Assembly (NCBI GenBank): GCA_017935045.1
Contig: JAGBIJ010000062.1
Span: forward strand, 1-64,000
Direction of reading: 5' to 3'
Length of the DNA stretch: 64,000 nucleotides
From: Muribaculaceae bacterium
Lineage (GTDB): Bacteria > Bacteroidota > Bacteroidia > Bacteroidales > Muribaculaceae
Below are positions 1 to 7,655 of this stretch, piece by piece. The stretch's first letter is position 1; the number at the start of each line of letters is the position of its first letter. A program made the position numbers and the translations under genes. Under the pieces are notes generated by a model, which ran no database searches, was not told the origin of the DNA, and saw only the letters and a program-made list of their open reading frames with translations.

Positions 1-317
1 GGCTGTTTAATAACAAATGTGAATTATGGGGTCGAAATCGCAACTTGGATTTTGTCATGCAGGCGAAGGAGCATAGCGGGCTATGCGACTGAGACAAAGG
101 ACAAAATACATTTGCGATTTCTAGACCGCGCAATAATAACTGAGTTGAATAATTTTACACACAATGATAAAAAATAAGGATAATTTGCATTGTCCGCCGG
201 ATTTTCGTCAGAATCCGGCCGCGTCTCAGTCGCATAGCCCGCTAATGCTCCTTCGACTTAACCGGATTCTGCCTGAAAATCCGCCGCTCCATAATTCACA
301 TTTGTGATTAAACAGCC
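1..317. repeat. Long copy of an interspersed inverted-repeat element (copy A)
   Basis: The outer arms pair: bases 1-28 begin GGCTGTTTAAT and end in GTGAATTATGG, and the reverse complement of 290-317 repeats this with about one mismatch. Inside each arm lies a segment carrying the palindrome GCATAGC-GG-GCTATGC or a slightly decayed version (about 71-87 and 231-247). An AT-rich spacer of about 60 bases lies between the arms. Related copies are at 4475-4609 and 40308-40563. The element may begin just before the window. It has no coding capacity, so it would have to be moved in trans if it is mobile; no transposase was seen. Its right end lies 12 bases from the start codon of the next gene. Confidence 0.8.
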
Positions 318-329
318 TATTACACTATA

Positions 330-1991
330 ATGAGAAAACTGATATATGTATTTTCGATTCTTGCCATATCGGTCATAGCTTCCTGTTCGAAGCCGATGTC
401 ACAGTATGATGACGAGATAAACCGTGCCGAGAAATTGATGCAGAGCAATGCGGATAGCGCATTGACTATTCTGGAAGCAATAGACCCGTCCGATCTAAAT
501 ATTGACTCTTTAAAGGCTAAATATCATTTCCTGAAGGCTTACGGTCATATCAACAGCAACCGCTCCATGATTGGAGATTCGCTTATATCTTTCGCCCACA
601 ATTATTATAGCGGAAAGGATATTGTGAAAGATATGAGGAGCAGTACTGCGCTTGCCTTCTATAAATTTTGGCTTGGCGACACTCGGGGCGCCATTGCGAT
701 GCTTGATTCTCTCACAAGACTGTCTGATGTGCCCGATTCACTAATGGCCGAGGCTCTAAGAATCCGTGTCTTGCTCGGTGCATCAGAGTATCAGGGGCAA
801 CAGATTATACAGCTGGCGAAAAGGCTTTATCAGCTGGAGACAGACAGTCTCAGAAAGATAGAAACGAAGTATATGCTTATGGGAGGCTACTTATATGCCG
901 GTAAGGTAGACTCTGCTTTATATATCGGGACCGAGCTTATTGAGTATGCCCGCCGTCACAACTGGGGCGACAAGCAGTTTCAGTTTACAGTCGACCGTGC
1001 CCAAGTCCTTACTGAAGCCGGACGGGAAGATGAAAGCGACAGTCTTATCGGCGAAATATTCAGAAAAGCCGGACCGGAAAACGGAGCTGTCGATCTGCTT
1101 CATTTCCAATACGCTATGAATGCCTTAAACCGTGGAGATGTGAACCGGGCAGCCCGACACATCGCAATCGCCGACAGTCTTGCCTACAAAATAAGAGGCG
1201 ATGATGATTCATACTTCCGCAGCTACAGCAATATGCTCCATGCAGTGATTGACTATAAGCGTACGGGACGCATAAAGCTGATGCAGATTACGGGGCTAAA
1301 CAACCGGCAGAACGAGCGTCTCAACCGTATGAAGGCGTCTCAATGGGAATCGGAGCAAGGGGCTCTGCATCAGCAGAACCGTGCATTGGCACTGAAAGCC
1401 GAAAGCCAACATAAGACCGTAATCATCCTTATCATAAGTCTTGTGGCACTCCTGATACTCGGCGCCAGTGCATGGATTATCAGGACACGCCGTCAGCGTG
1501 AACGCGACAATGAAGAGCGCATCGAGGCGTTGCAGAAAATGGTGGATGAATACAAAGCCGCTCCCGTGCAGGGCACTGAAAAAGCCGACTCGTCTGCGCT
1601 CCGCAGCATCATGCTCAAGCAACTCGGCATCATCAAGATGGTGGCAGAGACTCCCACCGAGCAAAACAGAGAGATGCTGCGCAAAATCTCAGCCATCGAT
1701 GGCGAAACCAATGGCGAGCTCGTGGACTGGGTAAAGGTTTTTGAGATGATTGACAACCTCTATTACGGCTTTTACAGTAATCTGCACCGACAATATGGAG
1801 AACAACTCACTCCGAAAGAGGAACAGATTATCGTTCTTATGACAGCCGGATTCTCAACGAAAGAGATAAGCGTGATAACCGGACAGACTACCTCCACAAT
1901 CTATGTGCGTAAATCCTCGATAAGAAAGAAGCTCGGCGTGCCCGAAAAGCAGGATATCGTCATGTTCCTGAGAAACCGGAGCAAGGATTAA
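330..1991 (+). CDS. Membrane-spanning TPR-repeat regulator with C-terminal LuxR-type HTH
   Basis: A 553-residue protein. The N-terminus has a signal peptide with a lipobox-like VIASC at about residues 15-19. Helical TPR-like repeats follow to about residue 330, then a coiled stretch, one membrane segment (about 361-383, VIILIISLVALLILG) followed by basic residues (RTRRQRERD), and a second coil. A LuxR/GerE-type helix-turn-helix occupies the end (about 491-553, from LTPKEEQ through TSTIYVRKSSIRKKL). The predicted topology puts the TPR part in the periplasm and the DNA-binding part in the cytoplasm, a one-step signal path across the inner membrane. Proteins of this plan are common in Bacteroidales, often beside outer-membrane genes; the next gene here is a TonB-dependent receptor. 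The target is inferred, not shown. Confidence 0.8.
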   Translation: MRKLIYVFSILAISVIASCSKPMSQYDDEINRAEKLMQSNADSALTILEAIDPSDLNIDSLKAKYHFLKAYGHINSNRSMIGDSLISFAHNYYSGKDIVKDMRSSTALAFYKFWLGDTRGAIAMLDSLTRLSDVPDSLMAEALRIRVLLGASEYQGQQIIQLAKRLYQLETDSLRKIETKYMLMGGYLYAGKVDSALYIGTELIEYARRHNWGDKQFQFTVDRAQVLTEAGREDESDSLIGEIFRKAGPENGAVDLLHFQYAMNALNRGDVNRAARHIAIADSLAYKIRGDDDSYFRSYSNMLHAVIDYKRTGRIKLMQITGLNNRQNERLNRMKASQWESEQGALHQQNRALALKAESQHKTVIILIISLVALLILGASAWIIRTRRQRERDNEERIEALQKMVDEYKAAPVQGTEKADSSALRSIMLKQLGIIKMVAETPTEQNREMLRKISAIDGETNGELVDWVKVFEMIDNLYYGFYSNLHRQYGEQLTPKEEQIIVLMTAGFSTKEISVITGQTTSTIYVRKSSIRKKLGVPEKQDIVMFLRNRSKD

Positions 1992-2019
1992 GGGGAGATT
2001 AAGAGAGATCGATGCCTTA

Positions 2020-2083
2020 TTAAGACTTTCAAGAGATGCAATCTCTGATTATCAGCGGGTTGCATCTCTTGTGTTAAGACTTT
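2020..2083. promoter_or_regulatory. Inverted repeat flanked by direct repeats upstream of the receptor gene
   Basis: A perfect 12-bp inverted repeat (CAAGAGATGCAA at 2030-2041 and its complement at 2060-2071) lies between two copies of TTAAGACTTT (2020-2029 and 2074-2083). The second copy ends 4 bases before the -33 box of the receptor promoter. It could be a terminator for the regulator gene, an operator for the receptor, or both. There is no clean T-run after the hairpin. Confidence 0.5.
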
Positions 2084-2087
2084 TATA

Positions 2088-2120
2088 TTTGGAGTTAAAA
2101 TCTCTTTGGAGATAATTTTG
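2088..2120 (+). promoter_or_regulatory. Bacteroidetes-type promoter of the TonB-dependent receptor gene
   Basis: TTTG at 2088-2091, a 21-base spacer, then TAATTTTG at 2113-2120. This fits the Bacteroidetes -33/-7 consensus. Transcription should start near 2127, giving a leader of about 24 bases that contains a small inverted repeat, CATCAG (2121-2126) and CTGATG (2141-2146). Confidence 0.7.
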
Positions 2121-2150
2121 CATCAGAAAATCATTAAAGTCTGATGTAAA

Positions 2151-4475
2151 ATGAAAACTAAAATCAGTAAACAAATCCTCACTCTTATGCTTGCCTCAGC
2201 AGCAGTCACGGCTGCAGATGGCCGGGAGATTTCCGGAAAAGTCGTCGGAGAAAACAATGCTCCGCTCGACTACGTCAATGTCGTGTTATACCGCGACTCA
2301 ACTTATATCACTGGTACTGTCACCGACAAAGCAGGCATATTCTCTATTTCAACCGATAGCGCCGGAGACCTTGCCGCAAAATGTTCCTTTGTCGGTTATG
2401 TAACCTCCGAACTCCCGGTACCTGCTTCGGGCAACATGGGAATAATCAATCTTACGCCCGCTACGGTAGATCTCGGAGAAGTGACAGTCCGCGCCACACG
2501 CCCCTCGACGACTATGAAAGGGAATGCACTCGTCACCAATGTCGAGGGTAGCTCGCTTGCCATCGCAGGTACGGCAAATGACGTGCTGACACGAGTGCCG
2601 ATGGTGGTAAACACGGACGGCAAACTGGAAGTCTTCGGCAAAGGCGAACCGACAATCTACATCAACGGCCGCAAGGTCAACGATATTCAGGAGCTTCGGC
2701 AGCTCAATTCCAACGACATAAAGAATGTTTCGGTCATAACTAATCCAGGAGCCTCTTACGCAGCCAATGTAAAGGCTGTCATTCTGATCCGGACGAAACC
2801 GCCGAAAGGCGACGGATTCAGCGGAACCCTCCGTACCGACAACGGTTTTCAGCATTATTTCCGGACCGGAAACTCGATTGATATGAAATACCGTACAGGC
2901 GGACTCGAACTGTTTGCCAATTACGGATGGTGGTATGGCGACAACCGCGACGACCGCTCAAACGATATGACCACTGCCACTGCGTCGGGCACCTATAATC
3001 AGTCGTTCCGCACAATAGGCAAACAATCCTACAACGATATGACGGGCAAAGTCGGCTTTTCCTTCATGTTCAATGATAAGCACAGCATAGGCGCATATTA
3101 TCAGAACAGCTGGAACCGCCACCATACCTCCGGGACAATCCCGAGCGAAGTATGGCTGAACGGCGCTTTGCTCGACCGCTATAATTCCAATCTGAACAAC
3201 AGCTTCACGGCAGTGCCGCGCCATAATGTCAATCTTTATTATAACGGTACTGTCGGCAAGTTCAACATTGACTTTAACGCGGATTATCTATGGTATAAAA
3301 ACCGTGAGCTTTCATTGAGCGACGAGCTCAGCGAGATGGGAGACGACCGCAATGTCAGCACCGAATCGGCCGGCCGCAACCGCATGTTTGCCGAGAAATT
3401 GGTAATCAGTCATCCTCTTTGGCAGGGGCAGATGCAGTTTGGCGAGGAATACACCGATACACGCACCACGAATCTCTTTACCTCTAATATTCCTGAAGCT
3501 CAGGATGCAGACAACCGTGTGGATGAAAACAACATCGCGGCTTTTGTGGAGTTTGCGCGGCAATTCGGCAGCTTCAACGTCGGCATCGGGCTCCGCTACG
3601 AGCATGTGAAATTTGATTACTACGAGATGGGAGAGCGCCGCGACGGCCAAAGCAAGACATACAACAATCTGTTTCCCTCTCTCAACGTCGCCACGCAGAT
3701 AGGAAAAGTCCGCATGGCTCTGAACTACACAGGCAAAACCGTTCGCCCAGGCTACGGGCAGCTCGATGGAGCCGTCAGCTACATCAACCGCCTTACCTAC
3801 GAGACCGGCAATCCATATCTTAAACCTACAAAAATGCAGACCGTGGAATATATGGCTCAGTGGCGTCAGCTCTTCGTCCAAGTGTCATATACATATTTCA
3901 AGGACGGCGTGCATTTCATCACAGAGCCTTACGGAGCTGACGGAGAGGCAACCATCTTCCGCACTGCCAACCTTGACCACCGCCATTATCTTCAGGCCTT
4001 CGTCGGCGGACAGTTTCAGGTCGGCATCTGGCAACCGCGTATGAACGTCGGCATGATGAAGCAATGGCTCACGCTGCCGGTCGACGGTCAACCGATGAAG
4101 ATGAACAGTCCGGGCTTTCTGTTTCAGTGGCAGAACGCCATTCATCTTCCTTTCGACATCTGGCTAAATATAGACGCTCAACTGACGACGCACTACTGGG
4201 ACAACAACATGAAACTGTCGAACACTCCCTGGTATGTCAATGCCAAGATTTACAAAGGATTCTTCAACAACTCTTTCAGCATCACTCTTGAAGCAAAAGA
4301 CCTGTTCAACACATCGCAGAATGACGCGCTTATGTATAACGATGCCGTCAAGCTCGTTCAAAAGAATTTCTCGCCCGGCCGCTCGGTAATGCTTACTCTC
4401 CAGTACCGCTTCAACACCACCCGTGACCGCTACCGTGGCACCGGCGCAGGAAACACCGAAAAATCACGTTTTTAG
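2151..4475 (+). CDS. TonB-dependent receptor-like outer membrane beta-barrel protein
   Basis: A 774-residue protein with a signal peptide (about 1-24), an N-terminal carboxypeptidase-regulatory-like domain (about 25-110, starting ISGKVVGENNAPLDYVNVVL), a plug domain (about 115-215, with the typical PTIYINGRKV stretch) and a long C-terminal beta-barrel of the OMP_b-brl_3 type rich in aromatic strands. Such proteins sit in the outer membrane and are usually energised by TonB/ExbBD; the substrate cannot be read from the sequence. No SusD partner follows, so this is not a classical Sus-type polysaccharide locus. A well-formed promoter precedes it and the membrane regulator gene lies directly upstream, so control by that protein is plausible. 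The stop codon touches repeat copy B. Confidence 0.85.
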   Translation: MKTKISKQILTLMLASAAVTAADGREISGKVVGENNAPLDYVNVVLYRDSTYITGTVTDKAGIFSISTDSAGDLAAKCSFVGYVTSELPVPASGNMGIINLTPATVDLGEVTVRATRPSTTMKGNALVTNVEGSSLAIAGTANDVLTRVPMVVNTDGKLEVFGKGEPTIYINGRKVNDIQELRQLNSNDIKNVSVITNPGASYAANVKAVILIRTKPPKGDGFSGTLRTDNGFQHYFRTGNSIDMKYRTGGLELFANYGWWYGDNRDDRSNDMTTATASGTYNQSFRTIGKQSYNDMTGKVGFSFMFNDKHSIGAYYQNSWNRHHTSGTIPSEVWLNGALLDRYNSNLNNSFTAVPRHNVNLYYNGTVGKFNIDFNADYLWYKNRELSLSDELSEMGDDRNVSTESAGRNRMFAEKLVISHPLWQGQMQFGEEYTDTRTTNLFTSNIPEAQDADNRVDENNIAAFVEFARQFGSFNVGIGLRYEHVKFDYYEMGERRDGQSKTYNNLFPSLNVATQIGKVRMALNYTGKTVRPGYGQLDGAVSYINRLTYETGNPYLKPTKMQTVEYMAQWRQLFVQVSYTYFKDGVHFITEPYGADGEATIFRTANLDHRHYLQAFVGGQFQVGIWQPRMNVGMMKQWLTLPVDGQPMKMNSPGFLFQWQNAIHLPFDIWLNIDAQLTTHYWDNNMKLSNTPWYVNAKIYKGFFNNSFSITLEAKDLFNTSQNDALMYNDAVKLVQKNFSPGRSVMLTLQYRFNTTRDRYRGTGAGNTEKSRF

Positions 4476-4609
4476 AGGCTGCTGAAAAATAAACGTTAAT
4501 TATGGGCGACGGATTTTCAGTCAGAATCCGGTTAAGTCGAAGGAGCATGGCAAAATCCAAGTTGCGATTCCGACCCATAATTAACGTTTATTTTTAAACA
4601 GCCTCTTAA
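4475..4609. repeat. Short copy of the interspersed inverted-repeat element (copy B)
   Basis: The ends are GAGGCTG...AAAATAAACGTTAATTATGGG on the left and the reverse complement of the same on the right (about 4578-4609). Only about 70 bases lie between the arms, including ATTTTCAGTCAGAATCCGG and GTCGAAGGAGCAT, which also occur in copy A. This looks like an internal-deletion form of the longer element. Its left end overlaps the last base of the preceding stop codon, so in RNA it forms a long hairpin directly after the receptor gene. Confidence 0.85.
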
Positions 4610-4717
4610 TTACCCTGATATGCAACGTCCTCTTAAATTTTCATAAAAGACACGACCGGTATCAAACATTTGTCACGGTCGGGCGTTACACCTGAGAACT
4701 ATAATACATCAAAACAC

Positions 4718-5236
4718 ATGATTAAAAAATTTATTGTGCTCACATTTGTGATACTCGGGGTAATCTCTGCATCAGCCAAACTTCCTTTCGATAAATACAC
4801 CATCAACCGCGAGGAGCTACCGCAGGAAGCGCGTGAAATGCTTGACGAGCATTTTCCAAAAGCCAAGGTCAGCATGATTAAGGTTGACAAACATCTGCTG
4901 AAGAAGACTGACTATGATGTCAAGCTGACCAACGGCACCAAGATTGAGTTCAGCAACAAGGGCCGCTGGACACACATCGACTGCAAAAAGAAGAGCGTAC
5001 CCGATGCGCTTGTGCCCAAAGCCATACGCAACAGTGTGGAGAAAAAATATTCAGGGGAGAACATCGTGCGCGTTACCCGTTCGTCACTTTACTACACTGT
5101 CGGTCTTGCAAATGGCAAACAGCTCAAATATGACCGTCTCGGCATTTTCCAGGGCGAGCTGACGCCTAAAGAAGCCGAGGCCTTCGAAGCAGAAGCTCTG
5201 GCTGAGGACAACAACTCCGAGCCAAGCGAACTCTGA
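4718..5236 (+). CDS. PepSY-like (DUF2874-type) secreted protein
   Basis: A 172-residue protein starting at ATG 4718; an upstream TTG at 4670 is in frame but would put 16 polar residues before the signal peptide. The N-terminus MIKKFIVLTFVILGVISASA is a signal peptide. The mature part holds two similar alpha/beta units of the kind seen in Bacteroidetes PepSY-like proteins, with YDVKLTNGTKIEF and YTVGLANGKQLKYD as the matching strands. It is probably periplasmic or surface-exposed. The family is often found near envelope-sensing genes but has no assigned reaction. The C-terminus is acidic (about residues 150-172). It is transcribed alone, between repeat copy B and the S9 peptidase. Confidence 0.75.
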   Translation: MIKKFIVLTFVILGVISASAKLPFDKYTINREELPQEAREMLDEHFPKAKVSMIKVDKHLLKKTDYDVKLTNGTKIEFSNKGRWTHIDCKKKSVPDALVPKAIRNSVEKKYSGENIVRVTRSSLYYTVGLANGKQLKYDRLGIFQGELTPKEAEAFEAEALAEDNNSEPSEL

Positions 5237-5307
5237 CAAAAACACCCGGCGCTGGATTGTTAATGTAAAAAATGGTCGTTGGGTCTGCACGTGTCGTTTT
5301 TTTTTCG

Positions 5308-5315
5308 TAACTTCG
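5308..5315 (+). promoter_or_regulatory. Probable -7 promoter box of the S9 peptidase gene
   Basis: TAACTTCG at 5308-5315 follows a run of nine T residues. The same TAACTTCG variant appears in the promoter at 26305-26335. No good TTTG was found at the expected spacing, so only the -7 part is claimed. The leader would be about 25 bases. Confidence 0.45.
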
Positions 5316-5346
5316 CGTATTGATATCAACAACCTTAAATTTAAGT

Positions 5347-7581
5347 ATGAATAAATTTGCATTAACCATGTCAGCTTTAGCTGTTACAGCTCTTGCCACA
5401 GGTTGCCAGAACGGAATCGGTTCCGATGAAAAAATCATCGAAAAACCTGATGTTCAGGTGGTAAACGGCGAGATTACGCCTGAAGTACTCGAGGCTTTCG
5501 GGCGTGTGGGCGAAGCTGTCGCCAGCCCTGACGGCAAGAAGATTGCCTTTACCGTCGCTTACGAAGACATTGCCTCCGACAAGAGCAACGCCGAAATTTA
5601 CCTGATGAATGTCGATGGTTCCGGTCAGCGCCGCGTGACCCGCACTGCCGGCAGCGAGGCTAATATCCAGTGGATAGAGAACGGTCAGAAAATAGCTTTC
5701 GTCGGCACATGCCCCGAAACCAAGGACCGGCAGATATATGTGATGGGAGCCGACGGACGCGGCATACGCAAGATTACCAATATCCCGGGCGGCGTACTGT
5801 GCTTCAAGTTCGCTCCTGACAGCAAGAATCTGGTCTATGCCGCCAATGTCAAGCCATACAGCAAGAATGAAGATCTGCTCAAGGATCTGCCTCTGACATC
5901 GGGCCGCATCGTCGATGACCTGATGTACAAGCACTGGGACGAGTGGGTAACAGAAATACCCCATCCTTTCGTAGCCCGATACGAAGGCGACTATATTACC
6001 AAAGGCACCGACATACTCGAGGGTACCGCCTACGAGTCGCCGATGAAGCCGTTCGGCGGTCCGGAGTCTTTCGCCTGGACGGCCGACAGCCGGCAGCTCG
6101 TCTATACCTGCCGCAAGCAGACCGGCATGAACTACGCCTTCTCCACTGACTCCAACCTTTATCTTTACGACCTGGCTTCAGCCAAGACCACAGAGTGTCT
6201 GACCGACAAGTCCAACACCGCCTACGAGGCCGGCGAGGGATACGACACCAACCCTGTCTTCTCGCCCGACGGCACTCAGCTGGCCTGGATGAGCATGAAG
6301 ACCGCAAAATATGAGAGCGACCAGAACCGCCTGCTCATCATGGACATGAAGACCCGCAAGGTGCGCAACATTACCGCCGAGACCGGTTGGGACTACAGTG
6401 TCGAGGGCCTGAGTTGGGCGCCGGACGGCAAAAGCATCGTCATCAACGCTTATTATCAAGGCACTCAGCCTATATTCCGTGTGGATCTCGCCAATCCTTC
6501 ATTCGTGCAGATTACACCGCAGTCCAAAGACGGCGACAAGGCCGGCGACTGGGATTATGTCGGAGTCCAGGCGCTCTCCGGCGGCAAGGCGCTGGCTCTG
6601 CGTCACAGTATGAGCCGCCCCAACGAGGTCTGCACCGTGAGCGGAGGCAAGACCACCGACATCACGGAAATCAACAAAGAGCTGCTCTCGAAGCTGCGTC
6701 TTGGCAATGTGGAGAAAAAGATTATCCCCACCAAGGACGGCTACGACATGACTACCTGGGTGGTCTATCCGCCTGATTTCGACCCCAACAAGAAGTATCC
6801 CGCCATTCTCTACTGCCAGGGAGGCCCGCAGCAGGCTGTCAGCCAGATGTGGAGCTACCGCTGGAACTTCCAGATCATGGCCAGCCACGGCTACATCGTC
6901 ATCTGCCCCAACCGTCATGGCCTGCCCGGCTTCGGCACCGAGTGGAACGCGCAGATTTCCGGCGACTACGGCGGCATGAACATGCGTGACTACCTCTCCG
7001 CAGTCGACGAGATGAAGAAAGAGCCGTATATCGACGGCGATCATATCGGAGCCATCGGCGCAAGCTATGGAGGCTTCTCGGTCTACTGGCTGGCAGGACA
7101 TCACGAAGGCCGCTTCGCCGCTCTTGTGGCTCACGCCGGTATTTTCAATATCGAGGCTCAGTATCTTGAAACAGAGGAAATGTGGTTTGCCGATTACGAT
7201 ATCGGCGGCCCTTACTGGGACAAGAACAACGAGACTGCCCAGCGTACTTACGCCAATTCCCCCCACCGCTTCGTACAGGATTGGACCGCTCCCATGCTCA
7301 TCACTGTCGGCGAGCTTGACTACCGTATCCTCGCCTCTCAGGGCATGATGGCTTTCAACGCCGCAAAAATGAACGGCCTGGAGGCTGAGATGCTCGTCTT
7401 CCCCGACGAAAACCACTGGGTGCTTAAACCCCAGAACGCCATACTGTGGCAGCGCGTCTTCTTCCGCTTCCTCGACAAGTATCTGAAACAGGGTCCCGGC
7501 ACCAAAGGATTGAAAACTCCGGCAGCCGCCGCAGCTCCCGATACCGCGGCAGTAGCGACTCAGACCCCTGAAAAGAAATAA
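5347..7581 (+). CDS. Lipoprotein S9-family (prolyl oligopeptidase/DPP-like) serine peptidase
   Basis: A 744-residue protein; ATG 5347 is chosen because it opens a lipoprotein signal (lipobox ALATGC) and lies just downstream of the -7 box. The first two thirds hold WD40/TolB-like beta-propeller repeats (for example SPDGKKIAF and SPDGTQLAW). The C-terminal alpha/beta-hydrolase carries the triad: Ser573 in GASYGG, Asp658 in GELDYR and His690 in ENHW. The family removes dipeptides or cuts at prolyl and related bonds in short peptides; a lipid anchor would hold it at the periplasmic face or the cell surface. It ends in an Ala/Pro-rich tail. It lies 74 bases upstream of the histidine-degradation genes on the same strand, so it could feed that pathway with peptides, but this is inference. 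Confidence 0.9.
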   Translation: MNKFALTMSALAVTALATGCQNGIGSDEKIIEKPDVQVVNGEITPEVLEAFGRVGEAVASPDGKKIAFTVAYEDIASDKSNAEIYLMNVDGSGQRRVTRTAGSEANIQWIENGQKIAFVGTCPETKDRQIYVMGADGRGIRKITNIPGGVLCFKFAPDSKNLVYAANVKPYSKNEDLLKDLPLTSGRIVDDLMYKHWDEWVTEIPHPFVARYEGDYITKGTDILEGTAYESPMKPFGGPESFAWTADSRQLVYTCRKQTGMNYAFSTDSNLYLYDLASAKTTECLTDKSNTAYEAGEGYDTNPVFSPDGTQLAWMSMKTAKYESDQNRLLIMDMKTRKVRNITAETGWDYSVEGLSWAPDGKSIVINAYYQGTQPIFRVDLANPSFVQITPQSKDGDKAGDWDYVGVQALSGGKALALRHSMSRPNEVCTVSGGKTTDITEINKELLSKLRLGNVEKKIIPTKDGYDMTTWVVYPPDFDPNKKYPAILYCQGGPQQAVSQMWSYRWNFQIMASHGYIVICPNRHGLPGFGTEWNAQISGDYGGMNMRDYLSAVDEMKKEPYIDGDHIGAIGASYGGFSVYWLAGHHEGRFAALVAHAGIFNIEAQYLETEEMWFADYDIGGPYWDKNNETAQRTYANSPHRFVQDWTAPMLITVGELDYRILASQGMMAFNAAKMNGLEAEMLVFPDENHWVLKPQNAILWQRVFFRFLDKYLKQGPGTKGLKTPAAAAAPDTAAVATQTPEKK

Positions 7582-7590
7582 TCCCCTTCC

Positions 7591-7621
7591 GGCGCAGTCA
7601 CGGTTGACTCCGGGCTGCGCC
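7591..7621 (+). other. Hairpin between the peptidase gene and hutU
   Basis: GGCGCAG (7591-7597) and CTGCGCC (7615-7621) can pair around a 17-base loop. No T-run follows. It could be a weak terminator or a processing site ahead of the hut genes. Confidence 0.4.
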
Positions 7622-7655
7622 ACTATTACAACTAATACCAATACAACATTATACA

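Noticed and set aside
2151-4475. Polysaccharide utilisation locus
   Set aside because: No SusD-like protein, glycoside hydrolase or hybrid two-component gene is near either TonB-type receptor.
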